Source: Pseudomonas sp. WS 5079 (lineage in GTDB: Bacteria > Pseudomonadota > Gammaproteobacteria > Pseudomonadales > Pseudomonadaceae). From it: a DNA stretch of 64,000 nucleotides. Shown one piece after another: positions 24,603 through 34,032 of this stretch (its first letter is position 1; each line of letters starts with the position of its first letter). The DNA lies in the NCBI RefSeq assembly GCF_012985465.1, contig NZ_JAAQWN010000004.1, positions 248,001 to 312,000 on the forward strand, in the 5' to 3' direction. The notes below the pieces were generated by a model. It was given only the letters and a program-made list of their open reading frames with translations, had not been told where the DNA came from and searched no databases. A program made the position numbers and the translations under genes.

Positions 24603-26723
24603 GTGTATTTGGGCCCTCCTCCTCGTTCATCTGTGTTTCTGGCGCTGCTGGTCAGTGCGCCATTGCTGGCCGACGATCTGTTCCTCGACAACCAACCGCT
24701 GCCCCAGGTCCTCACGGCGACCCGGCTCAAGCAGTCGGCCGCCGCCGTGCCTGGCAGCATGACGGTGATCGACAGCGAACTGATCAAGGCCAGCGGCGCG
24801 CGGGATATCGCCGAGTTGCTGCGCCTGGTGCCGGGGATGATGGTGGGCTACACCTCGGGCAACCAGGCTGCCGTCAACTATCACGGCACCAACGCCAGCG
24901 AAGCACGGCGCATGCAGGTGCTGATCGATGGCCGCTCGGTGTACCGCGCCGGCCTCGCCACGGTGGACTGGAGCGATATTCCGGTGGCCATGGAGGATAT
25001 CGAGCGGATCGAGGTGTTCCGTGGGCCCAATACCGTCAGCTACGGCGCCAATGCGCTGATGGCAGTGGTCAATATCCTCACCCGCTCGCCGGCCAACAGC
25101 CTGGGCACCCGGATGAAAATGACCCGGGGCGAGCGCGGCATCAATGATTGGTATGCCAGCCAGGGCCTGGGCTGGGACACCGGCAACCTGCGGCTGTCAC
25201 TGTCCGGGCAACAAGACGACGGTTTTGACAGCGACCGGGTGGGTGCCGACTACCGCGATAGCCGGCGCCTCAACCGCTTCAGCCTGAAAGTCAGCCAGAC
25301 CCTCGACCAGCAGCAAAGCATCGACTGGCAGATCAACGCCAAGGAAGGGACCAACCAGCGGCCGTACACCTACAAGCCGGTGTTTGCCGGGATTACCGAT
25401 GGTGGGACTGATTCCGACGTCAGCGCCAAGGACTACGCCGCCTCCCTGCGCTGGAACTTCGACTTCAACCCCGACCACAGCCTGTATATCCAGGGTTCGG
25501 CGCAGCAGTGGGATCGCCGCCAGGTGTGGAAAGCCTGTGACGCCAAGGTCTCGTTCAGCCCGCAGTTGACACAGTTGTGGCAAATGAACCCCAACTACGC
25601 TGAAAAGTTGGCGCGGCACATGCAGGATTACCAGGGCGGCACCCCACCGCAGGGTTCCGCAGCCGAGCAGGCGCTGGCCCAAGAGGTCATCGAACAGTGG
25701 AATCAAGGCGGCAAGGAAAGCGTCTGCGGCAACATCGACCAAAGCACCAAGGAAAGCCGCTACGACCTGGAAGTACAGGACACCCTGAGCCTGTCCGACA
25801 GCCTGCGCCTGGTCAGCGGCATGAATTACCGCTACGACCGCGCCGACTCCGACACCTACTTCAATGGCCGGCTGGACGACACCACCTGGCGCCTGTTCGG
25901 CCATCTGGAATGGCGCGCCAGCGAACATTGGCTGTTGCAGGGCGGGGCGATGTACGAAAGCACCCAATTGAGCGGCAATTCGCTCACGCCCAGGGTCGCG
26001 GTCAACTACCTGATCAACCCGCGCCATGGGCTGCGCGCGGTGTACTCCGAGGCCATCCGCTCGCCGGACATGTTCGAGAACAATGTGAACTGGAGCTACC
26101 GGGTCACCAACCTCAGTTCCCCCGTGTACGGGCAGAACTCCGGGCAGTATTTCGTCAAGACCCGGGGCCCGGGCGACCTCGACAAGGAGCTGATGCGCTC
26201 CCGGGAGCTGGGCTACAACGGTTTTTTTGCCGACATTGGGCTGAACCTCGACGTCAAGCTGTTCTATGACGAAATCACCGGCATGATCAGCGAGCCCTTG
26301 CGCAACAACCAGTACATCGCCAGCAACAGTAACAGCTCGCGTTTTACCGGGACCGAGACCCAGCTGGACTGGCACTTGAGTACCGCCGACCGCCTGCGCC
26401 TGACCTATGCTTACGTGGATGCCGACGCCAGCAACGCGCTGGACCGCCAACAGACCGCACGCAACAGCGGCTCGGCCGGCTGGATGCGCGAGTGGGGGCA
26501 AGGCTGGTCCAGCGCGCTGTTCTATTATGGCAACGATGCACTCAATCAATATCGCTTTGAACGGGTCGACATGCGAGTCGCCAAACGCATCGCCCTGGGC
26601 AAGGCCAACCTGGAGCTGGCCGGCATGCTGCAACAACGCCTCGACCACCAGCCCACCACCCAGGTCGACAATAACTACGACCAGCGCCACGTCCTCTACT
26701 TCAGTGCGGAGTTAGAGTTCTGA
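24603..26723 (+). CDS. TonB-dependent outer-membrane receptor (BtuB/CirA-like build)
   Basis: A 706-residue receptor. A signal peptide (about 24 residues) is followed by a TonB-box-like LPQVLTATR, a plug domain (VPGSMTVID ... ELLRLVPGMMVGY ... RIEVFRGPNTVSYGANALMAVVNILTR), and a beta-barrel ending in phenylalanine (AELEF). The mature protein has only two cysteines, Cys312 and Cys375, likely joined in one extracellular loop. The start is probably GTG at 24603, which gives a clean signal peptide. The next gene begins 1 bp after its stop. The ligand is unknown; there is no Fur-like box or cobalamin-riboswitch signature upstream. Confidence 0.87.
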   Translation: MYLGPPPRSSVFLALLVSAPLLADDLFLDNQPLPQVLTATRLKQSAAAVPGSMTVIDSELIKASGARDIAELLRLVPGMMVGYTSGNQAAVNYHGTNASEARRMQVLIDGRSVYRAGLATVDWSDIPVAMEDIERIEVFRGPNTVSYGANALMAVVNILTRSPANSLGTRMKMTRGERGINDWYASQGLGWDTGNLRLSLSGQQDDGFDSDRVGADYRDSRRLNRFSLKVSQTLDQQQSIDWQINAKEGTNQRPYTYKPVFAGITDGGTDSDVSAKDYAASLRWNFDFNPDHSLYIQGSAQQWDRRQVWKACDAKVSFSPQLTQLWQMNPNYAEKLARHMQDYQGGTPPQGSAAEQALAQEVIEQWNQGGKESVCGNIDQSTKESRYDLEVQDTLSLSDSLRLVSGMNYRYDRADSDTYFNGRLDDTTWRLFGHLEWRASEHWLLQGGAMYESTQLSGNSLTPRVAVNYLINPRHGLRAVYSEAIRSPDMFENNVNWSYRVTNLSSPVYGQNSGQYFVKTRGPGDLDKELMRSRELGYNGFFADIGLNLDVKLFYDEITGMISEPLRNNQYIASNSNSSRFTGTETQLDWHLSTADRLRLTYAYVDADASNALDRQQTARNSGSAGWMREWGQGWSSALFYYGNDALNQYRFERVDMRVAKRIALGKANLELAGMLQQRLDHQPTTQVDNNYDQRHVLYFSAELEF

Positions 26724-26724
26724 C

Positions 26725-27657
26725 ATGAACCCTGCCCAGTCAAGGATGACCGCCCTCTTCGGCGCCAGGTTCTGGCGCCGCTGCCTACTGCTCGCCAGCC
26801 TGGCATTGGCCAAGCCCGTGTGGAGCGCCGAAATCCTGCTGACCGCCGCCGAGGATGGCCCCGGCGTGCAGGCATTCACCCAGGCCCTGCGCGAGCAACG
26901 CCCTGCCGATAGCGTCACCTTCAAGGCCCTGCAAGACATGCCCGCCCCCGGCCAACTGCCGAGCAGCACCCGCCTGGTCCTGCTGGACCCGCCCAGCCTC
27001 GACTGGCGCCTGCAGGATCCCCAGGGCCCGGCCACCCTGGTGCTGCGTATCAGTCGCCTGCAAGCCCGCGAGCGCCTGGGCAACCATGTGCCTGGCAAGA
27101 TCAGCCTGCTGTGGAGCGACCCGCCCCTGGACCGGCAGTTGCGTCTGATCGCCAATATCCTGCCCCAGGCCCGGCGTATCGGCGTGCTGTACGGCAGCGA
27201 AAGCGAATTCCTGCTGCCAGAGTTGCGCCAGCATGCGTCGGCCCAGGGCCTGGAAATCGTCGCCCAGCACTGGGACAACATTAATGACAGTCGCCCGTTG
27301 CTGAACCTGTTCAAAAACAGCGATGTGTTGCTGGGGCTGGATGATCCGCAGTTGTACAACCCAAAGACCGTGAAAAACCTGCTGTTGAGCAGCTACGCCA
27401 GGCAGTTGCCGCTGATCGGGCCCAACGCCGGCTTCGTACGGGCCGGCAGCCTGGCCAGTACCTACAGCGACCAGGCCGACTGGCTGGATGTACTTGACCG
27501 CCTGCTCGATCGCCCGCCGGCCAGTTGGCCGCGCTCGCTGTACCCGGAACACTTCAAAGTCGTGGGCAACCCGCAAGTGGCGCGCTCGCTGGGGATCGAA
27601 CAGGTGGACGAGACCGCCGTCGCGACCCGATTGGCCGAAGGGGAGAAACACCCATGA
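26725..27657 (+). CDS. Periplasmic ABC-type substrate-binding protein, no permease nearby
   Basis: A 310-residue protein with a signal peptide (about 34 residues; an internal start at MTALFGARFW is possible) and a two-lobed binding-protein fold resembling the ABC 'sugar/aromatic-type' solute-binding group (RRIGVLYGSESEFLLPEL; LLGLDDPQLYNPKT). No lipobox is seen. No ABC permease or ATPase gene is near; instead it lies 1 bp after the receptor and overlaps the kinase start by 4 bp. A role as ligand-binding subunit of the kinase is inferred from this coupling. Confidence 0.75.
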   Translation: MNPAQSRMTALFGARFWRRCLLLASLALAKPVWSAEILLTAAEDGPGVQAFTQALREQRPADSVTFKALQDMPAPGQLPSSTRLVLLDPPSLDWRLQDPQGPATLVLRISRLQARERLGNHVPGKISLLWSDPPLDRQLRLIANILPQARRIGVLYGSESEFLLPELRQHASAQGLEIVAQHWDNINDSRPLLNLFKNSDVLLGLDDPQLYNPKTVKNLLLSSYARQLPLIGPNAGFVRAGSLASTYSDQADWLDVLDRLLDRPPASWPRSLYPEHFKVVGNPQVARSLGIEQVDETAVATRLAEGEKHP

Positions 27658-29555
27658 CCTTGCGTCGCCGCTGGGATATCAACACCCGCACCCAGATCAT
27701 CACCCTGGGCCCGGCCCTGTTGCTGACGTTGCTGCTGATCAGCTTCTTTACCTTCGTGCGGATCCAGGATCTGCGCCAGGAACTGGACCACACCGGCCAA
27801 CTGATCGCCAACCAACTGGCCCCGGCCACCGAGTACGGGGTGATTTCAGGCAACAACGACGTGCTCGACAGCCTGCTGCGGGCGACCCTGGCCACGCCGC
27901 ACGTGCGCTTCCTGGAAATCCAGGACAGCGCGGAAAACATCCTGGTGTATGTGGAGCAGCCATCGGAAAAGCACGACCGCTCGCTGTCGGTGAAAATCTT
28001 CCAGGCGCCGATCCGTCTGCAGCATATCCAGCTGGGCAACGATTTTTTCCAGGACAGCACCGCGCAATCCAAAGCGCCACGGGCCGACTACCTGGGGCGG
28101 GTGATCGTCGGCATGTCCAATGACGCCTTCAGCCAGCGCCAGCAGGAAATCCTCTTCAAGGCCGCGATCCTCGCCCTGTTTGCCCTGCTCTTTACCTTCC
28201 TGCTGGCGCGGCGCCTGGCCGCCAGCCTGTCGCAGCCGATCAGCGCCATGGGCCATGCGGTCAAGGCGATCCAGCAGGGTGACTACAGGGCCCCGCTGCC
28301 GATTGTCGACGACTCGGAGTTGGGCGATCTGTCCCGGCATATCAACAACCTTGCCGAAGGCCTGCACCACGCCAGCCGCGAACAGCAGCAGGCCATGGCC
28401 CAGTTGATCCAGACGCGCGAGGAAGCCGAGCGCGCCAACAGCGCAAAATCCGACTTCCTGGCGATGATGAGCCACGAACTGCGCACGCCGATGAATGGTG
28501 TGCTGGGCATGCTGCAACTGCTCGAAACCACGTCCATGACCGACGAGCAGACCGAGTACGCCGCGCTGGCCTCGGAGTCCACCGAGCACCTGCTCAAAGT
28601 CATCAACGATATCCTCGACTTCTCGCGTATCGAACGTTCGGCCCTGGAGCTTGAACATATCCCGTTCAACCTGGTGGACCTGATCAACAGTTGCGCCCAG
28701 GCCTTCCAGCACAGCGCCATACAGCGCGGGCTGATCCTGGAACTGCCGATCCCGCCGGGCATGGAGGCGTTGCGCGTGCAGGGCGACCCGACGCGGATCC
28801 GGCAGATCCTGGTGAACCTGATCGGCAATGCACTGAAATTCACCGAGCAGGGCACGGTCAGCGTCGAGCCCAACTGGCAGACCCTGGATCATGAACTGCT
28901 GTGGTTCACCTGCACCGTGCGCGACACCGGGATTGGCATCTCGGCCGAGCGCCTGGAACTGATGTTCGATGCTTTTCAACAGGCGGACAGCTCTATCTCC
29001 AGGCGTTACGGCGGCACCGGCCTGGGCCTGCCGATTGCCCGCACCCTGGCCGAGCGCATGGGCGGCACCTTGCGCGCCAAGAGCGAAGAAGGCCTGGGGT
29101 CGGTGTTCACCCTGGAAATCCCCCTGGCGATCTACCAACAGAGCCTGCCGCAGATCGCCGCAGCCACCCAGCACAAAGCCAGTGCCGGTGAAGGTCGCAA
29201 TGTGTTGCTGGTGGAGGACAACCCGGTCAACCGCACGGTGGTCCAAGCCATGCTGCGCAGCCTGGGGTTCGAGGTGAGCATCGCCACCGATGGCGCCGAA
29301 GCGATTCGCAGTGCCGAAAGCCTGATTTTCACGGCGATCCTGATGGATTGCCGGCTGCCGGTGATCGACGGCTATGAAGCCACCCGCCAGATTCGCCAAT
29401 TGCCCGGCTGCGCCGACCTGCCGATCATTGCCCTGACAGCCAATGCGTTACAGGGCGATCGCGAGGCGTGCCTGGCCGCTGGAATGAACGATTATCTGGC
29501 CAAGCCGTTCAAACGCACGGATTTGCAGCAAATCCTACAGCGCTGGGTGCATTAG
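27654..29555 (+). CDS. Hybrid sensor histidine kinase (syntenic with PA1611)
   Basis: A 633-residue hybrid kinase. TM1 is at about 12-34, a periplasmic domain of about 130 residues follows (LAPATEYGVISGNNDVL), TM2 is at about 168-188, then HAMP (to about 240), HisKA with His274 (SHELRTPMNG), the HATPase domain, and a C-terminal receiver with Asp565 (ILMDCRLPVIDG). No HPt domain is present, so phosphate must pass to a separate HPt protein. Just before fabAB, this position is held in P. aeruginosa by PA1611, which from the literature acts with RetS and HptB. Its start overlaps the binding-protein stop (ATGA). Confidence 0.9.
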   Translation: MTLRRRWDINTRTQIITLGPALLLTLLLISFFTFVRIQDLRQELDHTGQLIANQLAPATEYGVISGNNDVLDSLLRATLATPHVRFLEIQDSAENILVYVEQPSEKHDRSLSVKIFQAPIRLQHIQLGNDFFQDSTAQSKAPRADYLGRVIVGMSNDAFSQRQQEILFKAAILALFALLFTFLLARRLAASLSQPISAMGHAVKAIQQGDYRAPLPIVDDSELGDLSRHINNLAEGLHHASREQQQAMAQLIQTREEAERANSAKSDFLAMMSHELRTPMNGVLGMLQLLETTSMTDEQTEYAALASESTEHLLKVINDILDFSRIERSALELEHIPFNLVDLINSCAQAFQHSAIQRGLILELPIPPGMEALRVQGDPTRIRQILVNLIGNALKFTEQGTVSVEPNWQTLDHELLWFTCTVRDTGIGISAERLELMFDAFQQADSSISRRYGGTGLGLPIARTLAERMGGTLRAKSEEGLGSVFTLEIPLAIYQQSLPQIAAATQHKASAGEGRNVLLVEDNPVNRTVVQAMLRSLGFEVSIATDGAEAIRSAESLIFTAILMDCRLPVIDGYEATRQIRQLPGCADLPIIALTANALQGDREACLAAGMNDYLAKPFKRTDLQQILQRWVH

Positions 29556-29653
29556 ATCAGCACCATCAGCCAACTGCGACTGGCGTGAAACACGAAAGTG
29601 CGGCAGTCTTAGGCACCCGAGCGGGCCTATAAATGAGTCCGGTTTAAAATTTC

Positions 29654-29671
29654 AGTGCACAAGTGTACATT
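29654..29671 (+). promoter_or_regulatory. FabR/DesT-like operator upstream of fabA
   Basis: AGTGCACAAGTGTACATT resembles the AGCGTACA-NN-TGTACGCT consensus I remember for FabR-type repressors of unsaturated fatty acid genes, matching 13 of 16 defined positions. It lies 133 bp upstream of fabA. P. aeruginosa fabAB is known to be repressed by DesT, a related TetR-family regulator. Confidence 0.5.
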
Positions 29672-29803
29672 CATGTCCTTGATGCTGTGACTTTCACTAC
29701 AACGCAATAGTCTACCTGTAGGCTGCCGACGTGAGGCAAGCACGCTTCAGTCGGTCGGGAAGATTTACCCGGCCCTGCCGCATGGGATTATTGAGGAGCT
29801 CGC

Positions 29804-30319
29804 ATGACCAAACAAAACGCCTTTACCCGGGAAGACCTGCTGCGCTGCAGTCGCGGTGAGCTGTTCGGCCCAGGTAACGCGCAACTGCCCGCCCCTAACA
29901 TGCTGATGGTGGATCGCATCACCCATATCAGCGAAGAGGGTGGCAAGTACGGCAAAGGTGAATTGGTCGCCGAGCTGGATATCACCCCGGACCTGTGGTT
30001 CTTCGCCTGCCATTTCGAAGGTGACCCAGTGATGCCAGGCTGCCTGGGCCTGGATGCCATGTGGCAACTGGTCGGTTTCTACCTCGGCTGGCAAGGCCTG
30101 CCGGGCCGCGGTCGCGCCTTGGGTTCGGGCGAAGTGAAGTTCTTTGGCCAGGTCCTGCCGACCGCCAAGAAAGTCACCTACAACATTCAAATCAAGCGCG
30201 TCCTCAAGGGCAAGCTGAACCTGGCCATTGCCGACGGTTCGGTGACTGTCGACGGTCGCGAGATCTACACCGCCGAAGGCCTTCGCGTCGGCGTGTTCAC
30301 TTCCACTGACAACTTTTAA
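29804..30319 (+). CDS. fabA: 3-hydroxydecanoyl-ACP dehydratase/isomerase FabA
   Basis: A 171-residue hotdog enzyme that dehydrates 3-hydroxydecanoyl-ACP and isomerises the trans-2 to the cis-3 product, the branch point of anaerobic unsaturated fatty acid synthesis. The catalytic His is in [11 protein letters not shown] and the Asp in GLDAMWQL. Length equals that of the family. It has a TTGAGGAGC ribosome-binding site and lies 11 bp upstream of fabB in one operon; a FabR/DesT-like site lies upstream. Confidence 0.97.
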   Translation: MTKQNAFTREDLLRCSRGELFGPGNAQLPAPNMLMVDRITHISEEGGKYGKGELVAELDITPDLWFFACHFEGDPVMPGCLGLDAMWQLVGFYLGWQGLPGRGRALGSGEVKFFGQVLPTAKKVTYNIQIKRVLKGKLNLAIADGSVTVDGREIYTAEGLRVGVFTSTDNF

Positions 30320-30330
30320 GGGTTATCCGC

Positions 30331-31551
30331 ATGCGCCGCGTCGTTATCACTGGTCTGGGCATCGTTTCGTGCCTGGGCAATGACAAAGAGACCGTCTCCG
30401 CTAACCTGCGTGCAAGTCGCCCTGGCATCCGCTTCAACCCGGAATATGCCGAAATGGGTCTGCGTAGCCAGGTTTCCGGCTCCATCGACCTCCCCCTCGA
30501 AGAACTGATCGATCGCAAGATCTATCGCTTCGTTGGCCACGCCGCAGCTTATGCCTACCTGGCCATGAAAGACGCAATCGCCGACTCCGGCCTGAGCGAC
30601 GACCAGGTGTCCAACGTACGCACCGGCCTGATCGCAGGCTCCGGTGGCGCGTCGACCTTGAACCAGATGGAAGCGCTGGACATCCTGCGCGAGAAAGGCG
30701 TCAAGCGCGTTGGCCCGTACCGCGTCACGCGGACCATGGGCAGCACCGTTTCCGCATGCCTGGCCACGCCATTCCAGATCAAGGGCGTGAACTACTCGAT
30801 CTCCTCCGCCTGCGCCACCAGCGCTCACTGCATTGGTACCGCGGTCGAGCAGATCCAGCTGGGCAAGCAAGACATCGTATTCGCCGGTGGCGGTGAAGAA
30901 GAACACTGGAGCCAATCGTTCCTGTTCGACGCCATGGGCGCGCTGTCCACCCAGTACAACGAAACCCCGGAAAAAGCCTCCCGTGCCTACGACGCCAAGC
31001 GTGACGGTTTCGTCATCGCCGGTGGTGGCGGCATGGTGGTGGTCGAGGAGCTGGAACACGCCCTGGCCCGTGGCGCGAAGATCTACGCGGAAATCGTCGG
31101 CTACGGCGCGACTTCCGACGGCTACGACATGGTTGCGCCAAGCGGCGAAGGTGCCATCCGTTGCATGCAGATGGCCATGTCCACCGTGGATACGCCAATC
31201 GACTACCTGAACACCCATGGCACCTCCACTCCGGTGGGCGATGCCAAGGAAATGGAAGGCGTGCGTGCGGTATTCGGCGACAAGGCTCCGGCCATCAGCT
31301 CCACCAAGAGCCTGTCGGGTCACTCCCTGGGCGCCGCCGGCGTTCACGAAGCGATCTACTGCCTGCTGATGATGGAAGGCAACTTCATGGCCGGTTCGGC
31401 CAACATCGAAGAGCTGGACCCAGCCGTGGCTGATATGCCGATCCTGACCAAGACCCGTGAAGATGCCACCATCAACACGGTCATGAGCAACAGCTTCGGC
31501 TTTGGCGGCACCAATGCCACCCTGGTGCTCAAGCGCTGGCAGGGTAAGTAA
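30331..31551 (+). CDS. fabB: 3-oxoacyl-ACP synthase I FabB
   Basis: A 406-residue condensing enzyme that elongates cis-3-decenoyl-ACP from FabA. The catalytic triad is seen as Cys in [10 protein letters not shown], His in [11 protein letters not shown] and His in [12 protein letters not shown]. The C-terminal [14 protein letters not shown] is canonical. It is co-transcribed with fabA and ends at a strong terminator. Confidence 0.97.
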   Translation: MRRVVITGLGIVSCLGNDKETVSANLRASRPGIRFNPEYAEMGLRSQVSGSIDLPLEELIDRKIYRFVGHAAAYAYLAMKDAIADSGLSDDQVSNVRTGLIAGSGGASTLNQMEALDILREKGVKRVGPYRVTRTMGSTVSACLATPFQIKGVNYSISSACATSAHCIGTAVEQIQLGKQDIVFAGGGEEEHWSQSFLFDAMGALSTQYNETPEKASRAYDAKRDGFVIAGGGGMVVVEELEHALARGAKIYAEIVGYGATSDGYDMVAPSGEGAIRCMQMAMSTVDTPIDYLNTHGTSTPVGDAKEMEGVRAVFGDKAPAISSTKSLSGHSLGAAGVHEAIYCLLMMEGNFMAGSANIEELDPAVADMPILTKTREDATINTVMSNSFGFGGTNATLVLKRWQGK

Positions 31552-31573
31552 TACCCCGCAGGTTGTGCTTATG

Positions 31574-31605
31574 AAAACGCCCCGACTGGTTCGGGGCGTT
31601 TTTTA
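31574..31605 (+). terminator. Intrinsic terminator of fabAB
   Basis: AACGCCCCGA (31576-31585) pairs with TCGGGGCGTT (31591-31600) and is followed by a T run. Confidence 0.92.
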
Positions 31606-31640
31606 TTGGGCGGGGGTTTATTCAAGACCGAGTCGTCTTC

Positions 31641-31716
31641 ATCGCAGGCAAGCCAGCTCCCACAGTTGACCGAGTTGGAATGCGATCAATGTGGGAGCTG
31701 GCTTGCCTGCGATGGG
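31641..31716. repeat. REPIN, GCTGGC type
   Basis: Units ATCGCAGGCAAGCCAGCTCC and its inverse, GTGGGAGCTGGCTTGCCTGC, enclose about 30 bp. The element lies between fabB and the convergent chemoreceptor. Confidence 0.85.
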
Positions 31717-31735
31717 GCCAACCCGGTTTAAAGCC

Positions 31736-33361
31736 CTACACCGAAAACCGCGCCACCATGGTGTTCAAATCCACCGCCAAGCGCGACAGCTCATGACTCG
31801 CCGCACTGGTCTGGTTCGCCCCCGCCGAGGTCTGCATCGCCAGGTCGCGAATATTCATCAGGTTGCGATCCACCTCCCGCGCCACCGCTGCCTGCTGCTC
31901 CGAGGCGCTGGCAATCACCAGGTTGCGCTCATTGATCAGGGTAAACGCCGAGGCAATCTCCTCCAGCGCAGTGCCCGCTGACTTGGCAATGTCCAGGGTC
32001 GCTCGCGCCCGACCGTTGCTCTGTTGCATGGCGCTGACCGCCTGATCGGTGCCCTGCTGAATCCCACCGATCATCTGCTCGATTTCCCGGGTCGATTGCT
32101 GGGTGCGATGGGCCAGGGCCCGCACTTCATCGGCCACCACCGCAAAACCACGCCCGGCCTCGCCGGCTCGCGCCGCCTCGATCGCCGCATTCAGCGCCAG
32201 TAGATTGGTCTGTTCGGCAATCGCGCGGATTACATCCAGCACCTTGCTGATGCCGTACACCTTCTGCGCCAGGTCCTCGACCTGGGTGGCGTTGGCGGTC
32301 ACGTCGTCGGCCAGGGACTCAATCGACAGCACCGTCTGATGCACCTGCTCGCGCCCCTGCTGGGCAATGCGATCGGATTCGCGCGAGGCCTGGGAGGTAG
32401 CCACCGCGTTACTGGCCACCTCCTCCACCGCGGCGGTCATCTGATTGACCGCCGTGGCGGCCTGTTCGATTTCCTGGCTTTGCTGGTGCAGGCCACGGGT
32501 GGCGTCTTCGGTGACCGAACTGAGCTCCTCGGAAGCAGAGGCCAATTGGCTGGAGGATTGGGAAATACGCAGGATCGTCTCGCGCAGGTTTTCCTGCATG
32601 CTCTTGAGCGCCTGTTGCAGGCGCGCTGGCTCGTCCTTGCCGCTGACGGTGATCTCGCCGGTCAAGTCGCCGCTGGCCACCCCCTGGGCGACCCTCACCG
32701 ACTGCGCCAGTGGCAATACGATGCTGCGGGTCAACAACACCGCCAGTCCCACGGTAATCAGCGCGGTCAGGGCAATCATGCCGATCACCCAGACTCGCGA
32801 TTGACTGAACACTTGCTGGGCCAGGGTGGCCGCCTGGTTGGCGCTGACCTTGTTGAGGGTAACCAGTTCGCCGAGGGTGCCGGCCAACGCGTCGGCCAGG
32901 TGGTTCATCTCGCCGTTGACCACCTTGATCGCGTCTTCCACCTGGTTCTGCCGGGAAAACGCCATGACCTGCTCCTGGCGTTGCAGGTATTGCTGCTCCT
33001 CGAGCTTGAAGCGGTCAAACAGCACCCGCTCCTGGGGCAGGACTATCAGGGCATCGTACAGCGACTGCGCGTTGTGCAACTGCTTTTTGATATCGAGGAT
33101 TTTCTGTTCATTCTGCGCCACTGCCTGTGGGTCGCGGTTGACCAACAGGCGCAAGGTCAAGGCCCGTACCCGCAGCAGGTCCTGATTCATTTCGCCGACG
33201 GCCATCACGCTGGGCAGCCAGTTGGTTTCCACCTGGTCCGACTGCGCACGCATATTGGCCATTTGCACCAAGGCGAACCCGCCGAGCACAAACACCATCA
33301 ACGCCAACAATCCAAAACCCAGGCCTGCACGTGGAGCGATATTGAGACTTCGGATACTCAT
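31736..33361 (-). CDS. Methyl-accepting chemotaxis protein, four-helix-bundle sensor
   Basis: A 541-residue chemoreceptor. TM1 is at about 12-32, a periplasmic helical domain of about 155 residues fits the 4HB_MCP type, then come TM2 ([19 protein letters not shown]), HAMP, and a signalling domain with the tip [19 protein letters not shown]. The start [10 protein letters not shown] at 33361 removes a non-conserved 11-residue extension. From memory its place downstream of and convergent with fabB matches P. aeruginosa PA1608. A sigma28-like -10 (GCCGATA) lies upstream. Ligand unknown. Confidence 0.9.
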   Translation of the reverse strand: MSIRSLNIAPRAGLGFGLLALMVFVLGGFALVQMANMRAQSDQVETNWLPSVMAVGEMNQDLLRVRALTLRLLVNRDPQAVAQNEQKILDIKKQLHNAQSLYDALIVLPQERVLFDRFKLEEQQYLQRQEQVMAFSRQNQVEDAIKVVNGEMNHLADALAGTLGELVTLNKVSANQAATLAQQVFSQSRVWVIGMIALTALITVGLAVLLTRSIVLPLAQSVRVAQGVASGDLTGEITVSGKDEPARLQQALKSMQENLRETILRISQSSSQLASASEELSSVTEDATRGLHQQSQEIEQAATAVNQMTAAVEEVASNAVATSQASRESDRIAQQGREQVHQTVLSIESLADDVTANATQVEDLAQKVYGISKVLDVIRAIAEQTNLLALNAAIEAARAGEAGRGFAVVADEVRALAHRTQQSTREIEQMIGGIQQGTDQAVSAMQQSNGRARATLDIAKSAGTALEEIASAFTLINERNLVIASASEQQAAVAREVDRNLMNIRDLAMQTSAGANQTSAASHELSRLAVDLNTMVARFSV

Positions 33362-33418
33362 TGCTCGGACTCCTTCCAAGAGCGCTGCATCCACCTGCAG
33401 CGGGTTGCTCTTGAAAGG

Positions 33419-33425
33419 TATCGGC
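33419..33425 (-). promoter_or_regulatory. Sigma28 (FliA)-like -10 of the chemoreceptor
   Basis: Minus-strand GCCGATA is a perfect FliA -10 core, about 60 bp upstream of the start codon. The -35 side (GCAAAAAGTC) matches the TCAAG consensus poorly, so the call is tentative. Confidence 0.4.
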
Positions 33426-33500
33426 GTCTTCGACTTTTTGCGTAAGACGAAAACGCGATATCAAAACGCCTTTATCTGCCTAGCCCATGACTGTAGCGAT

Positions 33501-33965
33501 TCAGCGCACGGTAAAGCTCTTCTGGGTCAGCAGGCGATCGCCCTGGAACACCATGAATCGCCACTCGCCCGGCACCACCTCGTGGCTTTCGGTGAACTCG
33601 TAGGCCATCACGTCCTGAGGCGCACCGGGCACCAGTTTCTGGGTCACTTCGAATTTGTCATGCCGCTGGCCATCAGCCGTGCGGATGCCTGGGGTGAAAT
33701 AGAGCAAGGTCAGCGGCGTGTCTTCGGCGACCTTGCCCAACAACTGATAACGCAGGCCGAACTTGGTGCCCAGCTTGGCCGGCACCACGGTAGTGGCCTG
33801 GATCTGTTCGTTGCTGCGGCGCAACACACGCTCGCCCGACTGCAACTCGGCTTTCGGGCCTTCGAACACGCCGAACTCTACCGGGCCTTCAATACGGACT
33901 TCGGCGCCAGCCAGGCCGCTGATCATCATCAATGCCGCCAGGGCGCTTAAACGGGTGAGGTGCAT
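33501..33965 (-). CDS. Exported DUF3859 family protein
   Basis: A 154-residue protein with a signal peptide (about 21 residues, cleavage after GLAGA). The remainder is beta-rich with no cysteines and resembles the DUF3859 family: an early VEFGVFEG motif, and a late GEWRFMVFQGDRLLTQKSF strand pair. Function is unknown. It is transcribed leftward alone, between the chemoreceptor and the amidohydrolase. Confidence 0.75.
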   Translation of the reverse strand: MHLTRLSALAALMMISGLAGAEVRIEGPVEFGVFEGPKAELQSGERVLRRSNEQIQATTVVPAKLGTKFGLRYQLLGKVAEDTPLTLLYFTPGIRTADGQRHDKFEVTQKLVPGAPQDVMAYEFTESHEVVPGEWRFMVFQGDRLLTQKSFTVR

Positions 33966-34032
33966 AGTGGGCTCCTTGAGTGAGATGGCGGGAGCTTATG
34001 ACACCGGTATGACGGGACGATGACAAACCCGA

